Source: Limnohabitans parvus II-B4 (GTDB lineage Bacteria; Pseudomonadota; Gammaproteobacteria; Burkholderiales; Burkholderiaceae_C). Taken from it: 64,000 nt of DNA. The notes beneath the pieces are model-generated. The model saw nothing but the letters and a program-made list of their open reading frames with translations, searched no databases and had not been told where the DNA came from. The stretch spans positions 434,001 through 498,000 of the forward strand of contig NZ_NESN01000002.1 of the NCBI RefSeq assembly GCF_003063455.1. The letters run 5' to 3'. Below are positions 1 to 8,847 of the stretch, one piece after another (the first letter of the stretch is position 1; every line of letters begins with the position of its first letter). The position numbers and the translations under genes are program-made.

Positions 1-712
1 AACCAGCCTCCGCCACGGTGGGCACCTGCGGCATCTGGGGTGAGCGCTGTCGTGTGGTCACGGCAATCGCCTTGACCTTGCCAGTGGCCATTTGTGGCAT
101 GGCCGCCACGCTGGTGTCAAAGCTCAAAGGAATCTGCCCGCCTATCAGGTCTGTCATGGCGGGCGCACTGCCACGGTAAGCCACATGCACCATGTTGGCC
201 CCGGTCATGACCTTGAACATCTCGCCCGCCAGGTGGGCCGATGTGCCCACACCGAACGAGCCAAAATTCAAACCCTTGGGGTCCGCTTTGGCCAGCGCCA
301 ACAGTTCTTTCACGTTGTTGGCGGGCACTTTGGGGTGGGCCAACAGCACCAATGGCGAACTGCCGATCAGGCCAATCGATTCGAAATCCTTTTGCGGGTC
401 GTAGGGCAAATTTTTCTTCAGCGCGGCATTGACGGTGAAGGTGGTGTTGGACGAAATCAACAAGGTGTAGCCGTCGGGTGCCGACTTGGCCACGGCCGTG
501 GCACCAATGGCTGTGCCTGCACCGGCCTTGTTTTCAACAATGACCGTTTGCCCCAAGCGCTGTCCCAAGGGACCTGCCAGCTTGCGCGCCAGGATGTCGG
601 TGGCCCCGCCGGGTGGGTAGGGCACGATCAAGGTGATCGGCTTGTCCGGAAACGCCGCTTGCGCCAAAAAATGAACGCCGCACAGTGCTGCGGCCAACAG
701 GGTCTTTTTCAT
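1..712 (-). CDS. Bug/TctC-family solute-binding protein (3' end outside window)
   Basis: This is the N-terminal part of a periplasmic receptor of the tripartite tricarboxylate transporter (Bug) family; the C-terminus lies beyond base 1. About 237 residues are visible. They start with a signal peptide (MKKTLLAAALCGVHFLAQA) followed by the family hallmark PDKPITLIVPYPPGGATD and a later NMVHVAYRGSAPAMTDL segment. The start is supported by a GGAGAC ribosome-binding site just upstream. It lies 1 bp after the stop of the TetR gene, so the two are probably cotranscribed. The ligand (typically a small carboxylate) cannot be read from sequence, and no TctA/TctB membrane genes are in the window. Confidence 0.9.
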   Translation of the reverse strand, partial: MKKTLLAAALCGVHFLAQAAFPDKPITLIVPYPPGGATDILARKLAGPLGQRLGQTVIVENKAGAGTAIGATAVAKSAPDGYTLLISSNTTFTVNAALKKNLPYDPQKDFESIGLIGSSPLVLLAHPKVPANNVKELLALAKADPKGLNFGSFGVGTSAHLAGEMFKVMTGANMVHVAYRGSAPAMTDLIGGQIPLSFDTSVAAMPQMATGKVKAIAVTTRQRSPQMPQVPTVAEAG

Positions 713-713
713 G

Positions 714-1313
714 TCAGGTCTCCTGGGACTGAAAGGATTGAAGGTATTGCGACAAAACCTGCAGCTGCGCTGGCATGGCCGCTGCAGGGGAAAACGGTGC
801 GACCAGGCCCATGCCGCGCAAAGCAGACAAGACAAACTGAACGCGCGCCACGGCCTGGGGCCCTTGGCACATTTCGGGAAAACTTTGCGCCATGCGCTGG
901 TGCAGGCTGGCCGTCAACCAACCGCGACGCTCGATGATGTGGGCCACCATCAGTTCGTCATCACGCGCGGCCAGATAAGCCGACCAGGCCACGGTAAAAC
1001 GCGGCTGACCATACAAGGTGACCCAGGCCTGTTGCACAAAATGGTCGGCGCGTCGCTTCAGGGCCCAGTGCGCGGGCGGCCAGAAATCGCTGGCCTCTTC
1101 GAGCTGCGTGATCAGGCGTGTGATCACCTCCAGCATCAAAGCGGCCTTGGACGTGAAGTGGTGCTGCACCGCGCCTGCGGTCATGCCTGCGGCACGGGCG
1201 ACTTCGTGCACCGACACTTGGCCGTGACCCTTGGTGTGCATCAGCCCCAAAGCGGCATCCAGCAAACGCTCTCGCGTCTGTTCGCTTTTGATCTGATGCA
1301 GTGTGCGGCTCAT
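714..1313 (-). CDS. TetR/AcrR-family transcriptional regulator
   Basis: The 199-residue protein has a TetR-type N-terminal helix-turn-helix (about residues 10-55, with the typical AGMTAGAVQHHFTSKAAL recognition helix region). A variable C-terminal ligand domain follows. It lies directly upstream of, and almost abuts, the Bug receptor gene, so it probably controls its own expression and that receptor in response to the imported compound. A perfect 10-bp inverted repeat about 28 bp upstream of the start is the likely operator. The effector is unknown. Confidence 0.88.
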   Translation of the reverse strand: MSRTLHQIKSEQTRERLLDAALGLMHTKGHGQVSVHEVARAAGMTAGAVQHHFTSKAALMLEVITRLITQLEEASDFWPPAHWALKRRADHFVQQAWVTLYGQPRFTVAWSAYLAARDDELMVAHIIERRGWLTASLHQRMAQSFPEMCQGPQAVARVQFVLSALRGMGLVAPFSPAAAMPAQLQVLSQYLQSFQSQET

Positions 1314-1341
1314 GCTGTGGGCGTCGGAATGTAGGTATCAA

Positions 1342-1367
1342 AATTGCATTATGGGCGTAATGCAATT
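1342..1367. promoter_or_regulatory. Candidate TetR operator (perfect 10-bp inverted repeat)
   Basis: AATTGCATTA and TAATGCAATT form a perfect inverted repeat separated by 6 bp (TGGGCG). It sits between the divergently facing end of the TetR gene (start at 1313) and the flavin reductase gene. Size and placement fit autoregulation by the adjacent TetR protein. Binding is inferred from position only. Confidence 0.65.
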
Positions 1368-1431
1368 AATCCTTCCACCGTGCAAACCCCTAAGCCCGAA
1401 CACACAAACCGCCAATGGCGGCAAGACCGAA

Positions 1432-2112
1432 TCAGCGCTGGGCTGCGGCCTTGGCCTTGTCAGGTGAGCCTTCCAGCCCCGCCAGCAAGGCGCTGTTGTT
1501 ACCGCCGATCACCATCTCGAATTTGTTGTCCACAAAGGTGTAGTCAAAGTAACCCATGCGCGCCAGCGGCTGGATCTTGAGGATGTCGAGCATGCCTTGG
1601 CCGTCGATGACCTCGTCGTCGATGTGGATGGCCACCACCCTGCCGAACACCACATCGGCGGTGCCCATGGGGGGCACGCCCGGAAAACGCAGGGTATTGA
1701 GGTAAACGCACTCAAACTGGATGGGGGAGCCCGCCACCCGCATGGGTTTGACCTTGCGCGAGGGCAGCTTGACGAGCCCGGCATGCTCGAATTCATCGAC
1801 ACCATGCGGCAATTCCTCGGCCGACTTGTTGACCGCATCGCGCAGCGCGTAGGTCGCCATGTTCCAGACGAATTCGCCGGTTTCTTCGGCGTTGCGCACC
1901 GAGTCCTTGCGTTGACCGCCCGTGTTCTGGTTGGCCGAGAACATGACGATGGGCGGGTTGAACGTCACGTTTTGAAACTGGCTGTAAGGCGCCAGGTTGT
2001 GACGGCCGTGGCTGTCCACAGTAGAGATCCAGCCAATGGGGCGCGGCACCACGCAGGATTTGAAGGGGTCATGGGGCAAGCCATGGGGTGTGACACCGGG
2101 TTCGTAATACAT
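1432..2112 (-). CDS. Flavin reductase-like FMN-binding protein
   Basis: This 226-residue protein resembles the flavin_reduct (FMN-binding split barrel) family. The N-terminal half contains CVVPRPIGWISTVDSHGR and NLAPYSQFQNVTFNPP, the characteristic flavin-binding region of this group. Proteins of this kind reduce or bind FMN and often supply reduced flavin to a monooxygenase or oxidoreductase. No partner enzyme is encoded next to it, so the substrate is unknown. An AGGAATT ribosome-binding site supports the start at 2112. Confidence 0.85.
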   Translation of the reverse strand: MYYEPGVTPHGLPHDPFKSCVVPRPIGWISTVDSHGRHNLAPYSQFQNVTFNPPIVMFSANQNTGGQRKDSVRNAEETGEFVWNMATYALRDAVNKSAEELPHGVDEFEHAGLVKLPSRKVKPMRVAGSPIQFECVYLNTLRFPGVPPMGTADVVFGRVVAIHIDDEVIDGQGMLDILKIQPLARMGYFDYTFVDNKFEMVIGGNNSALLAGLEGSPDKAKAAAQR

Positions 2113-2278
2113 GGTGAATTCCTGAAAGCAAGAAAAAAGTGCAGAACCGCGTGCCGCGCAACACGCCCGGCATCCATCCTAAAGGCGTTTGGGCATCGCG
2201 CTCACGTCCAACCCCAGCTGCCGTTGGGCTGCAAAATGGGGTTTTGCGCTCACGGGTCTTTGACGAGACCACCACACC

Positions 2279-2683
2279 ATGACCAGCTACCCCCTCCAAC
2301 AAGCCTTGTCCGACCTGTTCGCCCCTTGGGTGCAGGCCCTGAATCTGAAAGTCGAGCATGTTGCCGCCGACAGTGTGACCCTGCGTTTGCCCCAAAGCGA
2401 TCAGCTTTCGCGGGTGGGCGGCATGTTGTGCGGCCAGGCCATGATGGCCGCCGCCGACACGGCCATGGTGTTGGCCCTGATCAACCACTTCGGCGCATTC
2501 CGGCCTTGCAGCACGGTGCAGCTGTCCAGCACCTTCATGAGGCCGCTGTCTGGGCAGGATGCCCTGGTCACCGCCCGGGTGCTGCGGGCGGGCAAGGCCA
2601 TGGCTTTTGGCGAGATCGACCTGGCCGGGGCCGATGACGGCAAGAGCGTTTTCAAAGCCAGCACGACCTACGCCCTGATGTAA
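2279..2683 (+). CDS. PaaI-family hotdog-fold thioesterase
   Basis: The 134-residue protein has the length and layout of PaaI-type acyl-CoA thioesterases. A central GGMLCGQAMMAAADTAM helix corresponds to the hotdog helix with an Asp catalytic-type position, and a C-terminal strand (KSVFKASTTYAL) closes the sheet. It probably hydrolyses a CoA thioester in the cytoplasm; the acyl group is not predictable. It is transcribed away from the flavin reductase gene, across a 166-bp gap. Confidence 0.8.
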   Translation: MTSYPLQQALSDLFAPWVQALNLKVEHVAADSVTLRLPQSDQLSRVGGMLCGQAMMAAADTAMVLALINHFGAFRPCSTVQLSSTFMRPLSGQDALVTARVLRAGKAMAFGEIDLAGADDGKSVFKASTTYALM

Positions 2684-2739
2684 GACAAGCGCTGGCCGGG
2701 CTTGGCTACAATACGCCCATTCTTGTTTTGAGGTTCCCC

Positions 2740-2874
2740 ATGTCTGCTCACAACGACACACACACATCTGACGATCCCGTGGAAAACGTGGTCAAGCACA
2801 TTCCCGTGGTCATTCCGGCCGCTGGCGCCGTGTTGATTTTCTTGCTGGCCTTCATTGCCGTGTTCATGGCCTGA
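2740..2874 (+). CDS. Small single-pass membrane protein, 44 aa
   Basis: An ATG-initiated reading frame of 44 codons encodes a polar head (MSAHNDTHTSDDPVENVVKH) followed by one hydrophobic segment of about 23 residues reaching the C-terminus. A TACAAT -10-like element at 2707-2712 lies upstream and an intrinsic terminator follows at 2922-2957, so the ORF has its own compact transcription unit. The predicted topology is an N-terminal cytoplasmic tail with one membrane span. I do not recognise a named family; the function is unknown. Confidence 0.6.
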   Translation: MSAHNDTHTSDDPVENVVKHIPVVIPAAGAVLIFLLAFIAVFMA

Positions 2875-2921
2875 GGTTTTTGCACCCCGAAGTGTTGGCC
2901 TTTGAAGGCAGCACCCACTGC

Positions 2922-2957
2922 AACCCGCAACAGCTTCGGCTTTGCGGGTTTTGTTTT
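2922..2957 (+). terminator. Rho-independent terminator after the small membrane protein
   Basis: AACCCGCAA and TTGCGGGTT form a 9-bp stem around an 11-nt loop, followed by a T-rich tract. It separates the small ORF from the convergent modC end. Confidence 0.75.
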
Positions 2958-2978
2958 GGGTGATCCCCCTGCCTGCAC

Positions 2979-4160
2979 TCAGGCCAAGGTTTCGCGCACG
3001 GGCATGATGTGCAGTGCGCCGGGCGCAATCAGCAGCTGCACCCATCCACCCGCATCGACCTGAAGCCGTTCCAGCAAACGGGTGGTCAGGTTCAGGGTAA
3101 TGGACTGCGCCGGCAATGCTTCCGGTGTGAGTGTGCACAAACTTATTTCGCCCAAGGCCAGCACCTCGACCAAGCGGCAGCGCAGCCGGGTGGCCCCTGC
3201 ATCACCCAAAGCAGGCGTGCTGGCATCGGCCAACACGTCGACCTGTTCGCCATTGAGCACCCAGGTCACAGGCGTGTCATCGTCGATCTTGTTTTTGTCC
3301 ACCACCGTCAAATCGATGGCTTCAGGTCCGCCCCCCGCTTGCGTCCAACGCAAGCGCGCCCAGCCTGGCTTGTCTTTGTAGAAGCGGCCGTCAAAGTGGT
3401 TTTGGATACCCACCAACTCCGCCACACGTGCGTTGCGGGGACTGGCAAACACCCGTGAAGGTTGGCCCGTTTGCAGGGTCTGACCCGCGTCCACAATCAC
3501 CACCCGATCGGCCAGGCGACGGGCCTCGGCCAGATCGTGCGTGACCAGCACCATGGGCACCGACACCTGTTGGCGCAACGCCGCCAGTTCGCGGTAAAGG
3601 GTTTGACGTGTGGGCGCATCCACGGCGGAAAAAGGCTCGTCCAGCAGCAGCACGCCCGGCACAGCGGGTGGCGTTGGCGACGCCTTTGCAGAAGATGGTG
3701 TTGGCATGACACGCACCAAGGCCCGCGCCAAGGCCACGCGCTGTTGTTGCCCGCCAGAAAGTTGCGCCGGCCTGCGCTGGGTGAGTGCATCCAAGCCCAT
3801 GCGCTTGAGCAAAGCCTGCACGTCGGCGGTCGACCAGCCGGGTCCTGCGGCGAGCGCGACATTGGCATGGGCGGTCATGTGCGGGAACAAGGCGTAATGC
3901 TGAAACACCAGGCCCGCACGGCGCTGCTGCGGACTCAGGTGCACGCCAGCGGCCGTGTCGAGCCAGCTTTGCCCATCCACCCGGATGCACCCCTGCACAT
4001 CGGCAGGTGTCCACAAACCGGCAATCGCCCGCAGCATGCTGGTCTTGCCGCTGCCCGAAGGACCAACCAAGGCCACCAGTTCGCCTGCGCCGCAGTCAAA
4101 CTCGGCCTGCAAGCGAATCGGACTGCTCGAGTAGAGCTGAACTTGCAAGCCCGACATCAA
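2979..4160 (-). CDS. modC: Molybdate ABC transporter ATP-binding protein ModC
   Basis: The ATPase of the molybdate importer. Visible motifs are Walker A (GPSGSGKT, about residues 33-40), the ABC signature LSGGQQQR, Walker B (LLLDEPFSAVD) and the H-loop (VTHD). A C-terminal region of about 130 residues fits the MOP/TOBE molybdate-binding domain. At 393 residues it is longer than usual, partly because of a Pro/Ser/Ala-rich insert (VMPTPSSAKASPTPPAVPG) between the signature and Walker B. The start overlaps modB by 4 bp, so translation is probably coupled. The gene order is modA-modB-modC. Confidence 0.93.
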   Translation of the reverse strand: MMSGLQVQLYSSSPIRLQAEFDCGAGELVALVGPSGSGKTSMLRAIAGLWTPADVQGCIRVDGQSWLDTAAGVHLSPQQRRAGLVFQHYALFPHMTAHANVALAAGPGWSTADVQALLKRMGLDALTQRRPAQLSGGQQQRVALARALVRVMPTPSSAKASPTPPAVPGVLLLDEPFSAVDAPTRQTLYRELAALRQQVSVPMVLVTHDLAEARRLADRVVIVDAGQTLQTGQPSRVFASPRNARVAELVGIQNHFDGRFYKDKPGWARLRWTQAGGGPEAIDLTVVDKNKIDDDTPVTWVLNGEQVDVLADASTPALGDAGATRLRCRLVEVLALGEISLCTLTPEALPAQSITLNLTTRLLERLQVDAGGWVQLLIAPGALHIMPVRETLA

Positions 4161-4834
4161 CGCTCCTGCAGTGCTCGGCCGCGCTGGCCTACCCGGTCAA
4201 ATGCCAGGACCAGGGTCAGCGCCAGCAAGGACACACCCACCAGCACCAACGCCATGACATGGGCTGATTGCAAGTCCATGCCCTGCACCTTGTCGTAGAG
4301 CGACACCGACAAGGTGCGGGTTTCGCCTTCAATGTTGCCGCCCACCATGAGCACCACACCAAACTCGCCCAGCGTGTGCGCCACCGTCAGCGCCATGCCC
4401 GCCAGCAAGCCAGGCCAGGCCAGGGGCAACTCAATGCGCCAAAACGTTTGCCAAGTGGACAGTCCCGAGACCCAGGCCGCTTCACGCAGGCTGTGGGGTA
4501 CGGCGGCAAATGCGCGCTGGATGGGTTGCACCATGAACGGCAAATTGACCAACACACTCACCAACAGCAAGCCCTCCAGCGTGAACACCAGCCGAATGCC
4601 CGATGCCACCAGCCAAGCACCCAAGGGACTGCCTTGACCCAGGGCCACCAGAAAGTAAAAACCGATCACCGTGGGCGGTAACAGCAAAGGCAACAGCAAC
4701 AAGGCTTCGATGAAGGGACGGCCCACCCAAGGGGTCACGGCCAGCCAGCGGGCCAGGGCCAAACCCAGCGGCAACAGGACCAAGGTGGTCAAGGTCGCCA
4801 GGGTCAGCGATACGGTCAGAGCGGGCCAATCCAT
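4157..4834 (-). CDS. modB: Molybdate ABC transporter permease ModB
   Basis: A 225-residue inner-membrane permease with about five transmembrane segments and the EAA-type loop (REAAWVSGLSTWQTFWRIEL) that contacts ModC. It also has the ModB-typical HTLGEFGVVLMVGGNI segment. It sits between modA and modC on the same strand and overlaps modC by 4 bp. The length matches the family. Confidence 0.94.
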   Translation of the reverse strand: MDWPALTVSLTLATLTTLVLLPLGLALARWLAVTPWVGRPFIEALLLLPLLLPPTVIGFYFLVALGQGSPLGAWLVASGIRLVFTLEGLLLVSVLVNLPFMVQPIQRAFAAVPHSLREAAWVSGLSTWQTFWRIELPLAWPGLLAGMALTVAHTLGEFGVVLMVGGNIEGETRTLSVSLYDKVQGMDLQSAHVMALVLVGVSLLALTLVLAFDRVGQRGRALQER

Positions 4835-4876
4835 GGGTCTGTTTGCAGGGTCGTTGATCGTTCAGTGAGGCCTTGA

Positions 4877-5692
4877 TTATTGTGGCAAGGCGTAGCCATG
4901 CCGCAAAAAAATCGCCTGCGCTGGCGGACTGAGCAGAAATCGATGCCATGCCATGGCAGCTGGACTGGCCCCCTGCAGCAAAACCATTCGCTGGTGCAAG
5001 GGAGCATGCAAGGACTCCGGCAAAGGCAATGCCTGCAAAGCCGGAGCCAGCTCGGGTGCAATGGCCAGCGCCAGTGCCGTGATGCCCGCTTGTGCAGCCC
5101 CAGTGGCCACAAACTGCGTGGCCTGGCCGATGTTGTCGCCCAGGACTTTCTGCCCGGCCTGCAGTGGGCCCGCGCCCGAACGCAACAAGGCCTCCTGCGC
5201 CGCCATGCCGTAAGGGGCCAGAGCTGGATTGGCCAGGGCCAATTTGTCGCCGGGCTTCAAAGCACGCACCACGGCGGCCAGCCCCTGTGCCAAGGGAAGT
5301 GCTGAATTTTTAGGCAAAATCAGCGCCAACCGACCCGTGGCATAACGCTGTCCGGCATCCAGCGTGCGCCCCGCTTTGACCAATTCAAGCACCCGGTCTT
5401 CGTCTGCCGAGATGAATTGTTCGACCGGCAGGCCTTGCAAAATTTGCCGCGCCAAGTTGCCCGAAGCGCCCAAACTGACTTCGACCTGCACACCTGTTTG
5501 TTGCCTGTATTGGCTTGTCAAGTCAGCCAGCACAAACTTCAGATTGCTTGCAGCGGCGATCTTGATGCGGGCTGACGCCTGCGCTTTGGCCTGCTGTGGC
5601 AGCGCCAAAACCGCGATCAGCCACTGTCGGCGGCCCCAAGGCAAAACCGAAGGCCAAAAGACCGGCATAACGTCATGCGTTTTTTGCATAGA
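4877..5692 (-). CDS. modA: Molybdate-binding periplasmic protein ModA
   Basis: The periplasmic receptor of the molybdate transporter. It contains KIAAASNLKFVLADL near the mature N-terminus and later VSLGASGNLARQI and EQFISAD, which are typical ModA motifs. Choosing the methionine at 5692 gives 271 residues with a plausible signal segment ending near QQAKAQA. A longer frame reaches 5782, but the extra 30 residues do not look like part of a secreted protein. No strong ribosome-binding site distinguishes 5692 from a methionine 8 codons further in. The gene is divergent from pckG. Confidence 0.9.
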   Translation of the reverse strand, partial: SMQKTHDVMPVFWPSVLPWGRRQWLIAVLALPQQAKAQASARIKIAAASNLKFVLADLTSQYRQQTGVQVEVSLGASGNLARQILQGLPVEQFISADEDRVLELVKAGRTLDAGQRYATGRLALILPKNSALPLAQGLAAVVRALKPGDKLALANPALAPYGMAAQEALLRSGAGPLQAGQKVLGDNIGQATQFVATGAAQAGITALALAIAPELAPALQALPLPESLHAPLHQRMVLLQGASPAAMAWHRFLLSPPAQAIFLRHGYALPQ

Positions 5693-5824
5693 TTTAAAAG
5701 GGTTTTGAGCGCAAATGACAGGCACGAACCGGGCAGGCTCCCTAAAATCGAAACCCCAAGTTACCAAGCGGTTACGGCACACGATGGGATGCCCACAACA
5801 CCGCCAGTATCTCAGCCACAGAGC

Positions 5825-5864
5825 CGTTTTTTCAAAGCACCTGCGCAGAGGTTTTGAAAAAACG
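5825..5864 (+). promoter_or_regulatory. Long hairpin in the pckG leader
   Basis: CGTTTTTTCAAA (5825-5836) and TTTGAAAAAACG (5853-5864) are perfect 12-bp inverted repeats. An inner ACCT/AGGT pairing extends the stem with a 2-nt bulge and a 6-nt loop. It ends 22 bp before the pckG start and is followed by a short T-run. It could be a transcription-factor operator or an RNA attenuator; the sequence does not decide which. Confidence 0.6.
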
Positions 5865-5886
5865 ATTTTTAAACTTGGAGCTAGTC

Positions 5887-7755
5887 ATGAACTCACCCGT
5901 GATGCAGGGCCTGAACCTGAACACACCGTCTTACGTCAAGAACGCGAAACTGATCGCCTGGGTCGCCGAAATGGCCGCCCTGTGCAAGCCCGCCAACATC
6001 TACTGGTGTGACGGCTCGCAAGAAGAATACGACCGCCTGTGCGCCGAACTGGTGGCTGCAGGCACCTTCAAAAAGCTCAACCCCGCCAAGCGCCCCAACT
6101 CTTTCCTGGCTTGCTCTGACCCGTCGGACGTGGCCCGCGTGGAAGACCGCACTTACATCTGCTCGGCCCAAAAAGAAAACGCCGGCCCCACCAACAACTG
6201 GATGGAACCCGCGCAAATGCGCGCCACACTGAACCCGCTGTTTGACGGTTGCATGGCTGGCCGCACGATGTATGTGGTGCCTTTCTCGATGGGCCCGCTG
6301 GGTTCGCACATCAGCCACATCGGCATTGAGCTGACCGACAGCGCTTATGTGGCCGTCAACCAGAAGATCATGACCCGCATGGGCAAAGCCGTGTTTGACG
6401 TGCTTGGGACCAACGGCGACTTCGTGCCTTGCATGCACACCGTGGGCGCACCTTTGGCCGCTGGCCAAAAGGACACCACCAGCTGGCCTTGCAACCCCAC
6501 CACCAAATACATCGTGCACTTCCCCGAGACCCGCGAGATCTGGTCTTACGGTTCGGGCTACGGCGGCAACGCGCTGCTGGGCAAGAAGTGCTTTGCGCTG
6601 CGCATTGCCTCCAACATGGGCAAAGACCAAGGCTGGCTGGCCGAGCACATGCTCATCTTGGGCGTGACCAACCCCGAAGGCAAAAAGTACCATGTCGCAG
6701 CGGCTTTCCCCAGCGCCTGCGGCAAAACCAACTTCTCGATGCTGGTGCCACCCAAGGCCTTTGAAGGCTGGAGCGTGACCACCATTGGTGACGACATCGC
6801 CTGGGTCAAGCCGCACACCGACGGCAAGATGTACGCCATCAACCCCGAAGCCGGTTACTTTGGCGTGGCTCCCGGCACCAACATGAAGACCAACCCCAAC
6901 TGCATGCTGAGCCTGCACAAGGACGTGATCTTCACCAACGTGGCCCTGACAGACGACGGCGACGTGTGGTGGGAAGGCATGGAAAAAGACACCGGCTCTT
7001 TGCCCGACCATTTGATCGACTGGCAAGGCAAGGACTGGACCCCCCAGATCGCCAAAGAGACCGGCGCCAAAGCCGCTCACCCCAACGCCCGCTTCACCGT
7101 GGCCGCTGCCAACAACCCCGCACTCGACCCTGCATGGGACGACGCTGCGGGCGTGCCGATCGACGCCTTCATGTTCGGTGGCCGCCGCTCGACCACCGTG
7201 CCACTCGTCACTGAAGCGCGCAGCTGGACCGAAGGCGTTTACATGGCCGCGACCATGGGCTCCGAGACCACCGCTGCCGCCTTTGGCGCGCAAGGCGTGG
7301 TTCGCCGCGACCCGTTCGCGATGCTGCCTTTCTGCGGCTACAACATGAGCGACTACTTCCAGCACTGGCTCGACACCGGCGCCAAGGCCGAAGCCGCTGG
7401 CCACAAGCTGCCCGCCATGTACTGCGTGAACTGGTTCCGCAAGGGCGAAGACGGCTCGTTTGTCTGGCCTGGCTACGGCGACAACATGCGCGTGCTCAAG
7501 TGGATGATTGACCGCCTGGAAGGCAAAGCCCAAGGCGAACAAACCATGTTCGGCGTGGCCCCCACGTACGGCGAAATCACATGGACCGGCCTGGACTTCA
7601 GCGCCGAGCAGTTCAAGTCGGTCACCAGCATCGACAAAGCCGCCTGGCAAGCCGAATTCAAGCTGCACGACGAGCACTTTGCCCAACTGGCGTTCCATCT
7701 GCCCAAAGCGCTACTGGACACCAAGGCTGCACTGGAAGCGCGCTTGGCTGCGTAA
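5887..7755 (+). CDS. pckG: Phosphoenolpyruvate carboxykinase (GTP)
   Basis: A cytosolic enzyme converting oxaloacetate and GTP to phosphoenolpyruvate, GDP and CO2 in gluconeogenesis. The 622-residue length matches the GTP family. The GTP-class kinase-1 loop [10 protein letters not shown] is at about residues 273-282, and the catalytic-lid and nucleotide regions are intact (for example [12 protein letters not shown]). I chose the ATG at 5887 because a TTGGAG ribosome-binding site lies 6-7 nt upstream; an in-frame ATG at 5854 has none and lies inside the leader hairpin. An intrinsic terminator follows the gene. Confidence 0.97.
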   Translation: MNSPVMQGLNLNTPSYVKNAKLIAWVAEMAALCKPANIYWCDGSQEEYDRLCAELVAAGTFKKLNPAKRPNSFLACSDPSDVARVEDRTYICSAQKENAGPTNNWMEPAQMRATLNPLFDGCMAGRTMYVVPFSMGPLGSHISHIGIELTDSAYVAVNQKIMTRMGKAVFDVLGTNGDFVPCMHTVGAPLAAGQKDTTSWPCNPTTKYIVHFPETREIWSYGSGYGGNALLGKKCFALRIASNMGKDQGWLAEHMLILGVTNPEGKKYHVAAAFPSACGKTNFSMLVPPKAFEGWSVTTIGDDIAWVKPHTDGKMYAINPEAGYFGVAPGTNMKTNPNCMLSLHKDVIFTNVALTDDGDVWWEGMEKDTGSLPDHLIDWQGKDWTPQIAKETGAKAAHPNARFTVAAANNPALDPAWDDAAGVPIDAFMFGGRRSTTVPLVTEARSWTEGVYMAATMGSETTAAAFGAQGVVRRDPFAMLPFCGYNMSDYFQHWLDTGAKAEAAGHKLPAMYCVNWFRKGEDGSFVWPGYGDNMRVLKWMIDRLEGKAQGEQTMFGVAPTYGEITWTGLDFSAEQFKSVTSIDKAAWQAEFKLHDEHFAQLAFHLPKALLDTKAALEARLAA

Positions 7756-7792
7756 ATATCGGGTTCTGCGCCCAAGCGGCGCCTGAGGTTCA

Positions 7793-7826
7793 AACCGCCT
7801 CGGTCACAATCCGGGGCGGTTTTTTA
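7793..7826 (+). terminator. Rho-independent terminator of pckG
   Basis: AACCGCC and GGCGGTT form a GC-rich stem, extended by CGG/CCG pairing, followed directly by a T6 run. Confidence 0.85.
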
Positions 7827-7845
7827 TTGCCTGCACAATCGGTTC

Positions 7846-8769
7846 ATGTTCTCGATAGCCACCCCCGAATCCCGCGAACGCCGAGCCCTCTGGCTGCTCT
7901 GGATCACGCCTGCCCTGTGGTCCGTCAATTACATCGTGGCGCGCACCGCGCCCGGCGTGGTGGAGCCGCACATGTTGGCGCTGGGCCGTTGGGCTTTGGC
8001 GGGCTTCGTCTTGAGTTGGGTTGCTCGCAAGGAGCTTTGGCATGAACGCCATGGCCTCATCAAGGTGGCGTGGCAATACCTGGCACTGGGCGCATTGGGC
8101 ATGCTGGTTTGTGGTGCTTGGGTCTACCAAGGTGCGCGGACCACGACCGCCATGAACATTGCGCTGATTTACGCGGCATCGCCGGTACTGATCGCCCTGG
8201 GTGCCGTGCTTTGGCTGGGCGAGCGGTTTTCCGGGCGTCAGGCCTTGGGTGTGGTCGTGGCTTTGTCGGGGGTGTTCCATGTGGTGGTCAAAGGCCAATG
8301 GGCGTCGTTGAACCAAGTGCAATGGGTGGCCGGAGACGGCTGGATTGTGCTGGCCATGGCTGCCTGGGCCGGGTATGCCTTGCTGCAAAAAAAATGGGCC
8401 AGCCCCTTGAGCGCCACCGCTCGGCTGGCGGCCATCTGCATGGGCGGCGTGCTGGTGCTTTTGCCGTTTGCAACATGGGAATACTTGCAAACTGACACCC
8501 CGCACTGGAGTCTGCACGCCACCTGGTTGGTGCTGAGTGCGGGTTTGGTGCCCGGCATTGGGGCTTACTGGGCTTATGGCTTTTGCCAGAAAGTGCTGGG
8601 TGCCAGCCGGGTGGCGGCCAGCCTGTACATGGGTCCGCTGTATGGCGGCTTGACGGCTTGGCTGGTGTTGGGTGAGTCCTTGGGCTGGCACCATGTGATG
8701 GGCGCCATGCTGATCTTGCCGGGCATTTACCTGGCCTCGCGCAAAACCACGCCAACACCCGAAGCCTGA
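7846..8769 (+). CDS. EamA/DMT-family transporter
   Basis: A 307-residue inner-membrane protein with about ten hydrophobic segments arranged as two EamA repeats. The typical WTP-like start (LWSVNYIVAR) opens the first half, and the second half has LVPGIGAYWAYGFC. Such proteins export metabolites or amino-acid-like compounds, but the substrate is not predictable. It is a lone gene behind the pckG terminator. Confidence 0.88.
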   Translation: MFSIATPESRERRALWLLWITPALWSVNYIVARTAPGVVEPHMLALGRWALAGFVLSWVARKELWHERHGLIKVAWQYLALGALGMLVCGAWVYQGARTTTAMNIALIYAASPVLIALGAVLWLGERFSGRQALGVVVALSGVFHVVVKGQWASLNQVQWVAGDGWIVLAMAAWAGYALLQKKWASPLSATARLAAICMGGVLVLLPFATWEYLQTDTPHWSLHATWLVLSAGLVPGIGAYWAYGFCQKVLGASRVAASLYMGPLYGGLTAWLVLGESLGWHHVMGAMLILPGIYLASRKTTPTPEA

Positions 8770-8788
8770 ACTGGGCGCCAGCAAGCAA

Positions 8789-8810
8789 AAGGCCTCCCGA
8801 AGGAGGCCTT
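8789..8810 (-). terminator. Rho-independent terminator for the 8848-9318 gene
   Basis: A 9-bp perfect stem (AAGGCCTCC / GGAGGCCTT) with a 4-nt loop. Read on the minus strand it is followed by TTTTGCTT. It may also act on transcripts from the EamA gene. Confidence 0.7.
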
Positions 8811-8847
8811 GTGGTTCAAGGAGCGAGCCCCAGAGAGCGCCTGAAGA

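Noticed and set aside
5893..7698. 601-aa open frame on the minus strand
   Set aside because: It lies wholly antisense to pckG and has no protein features. It is a shadow of biased codon use in a GC-rich gene.
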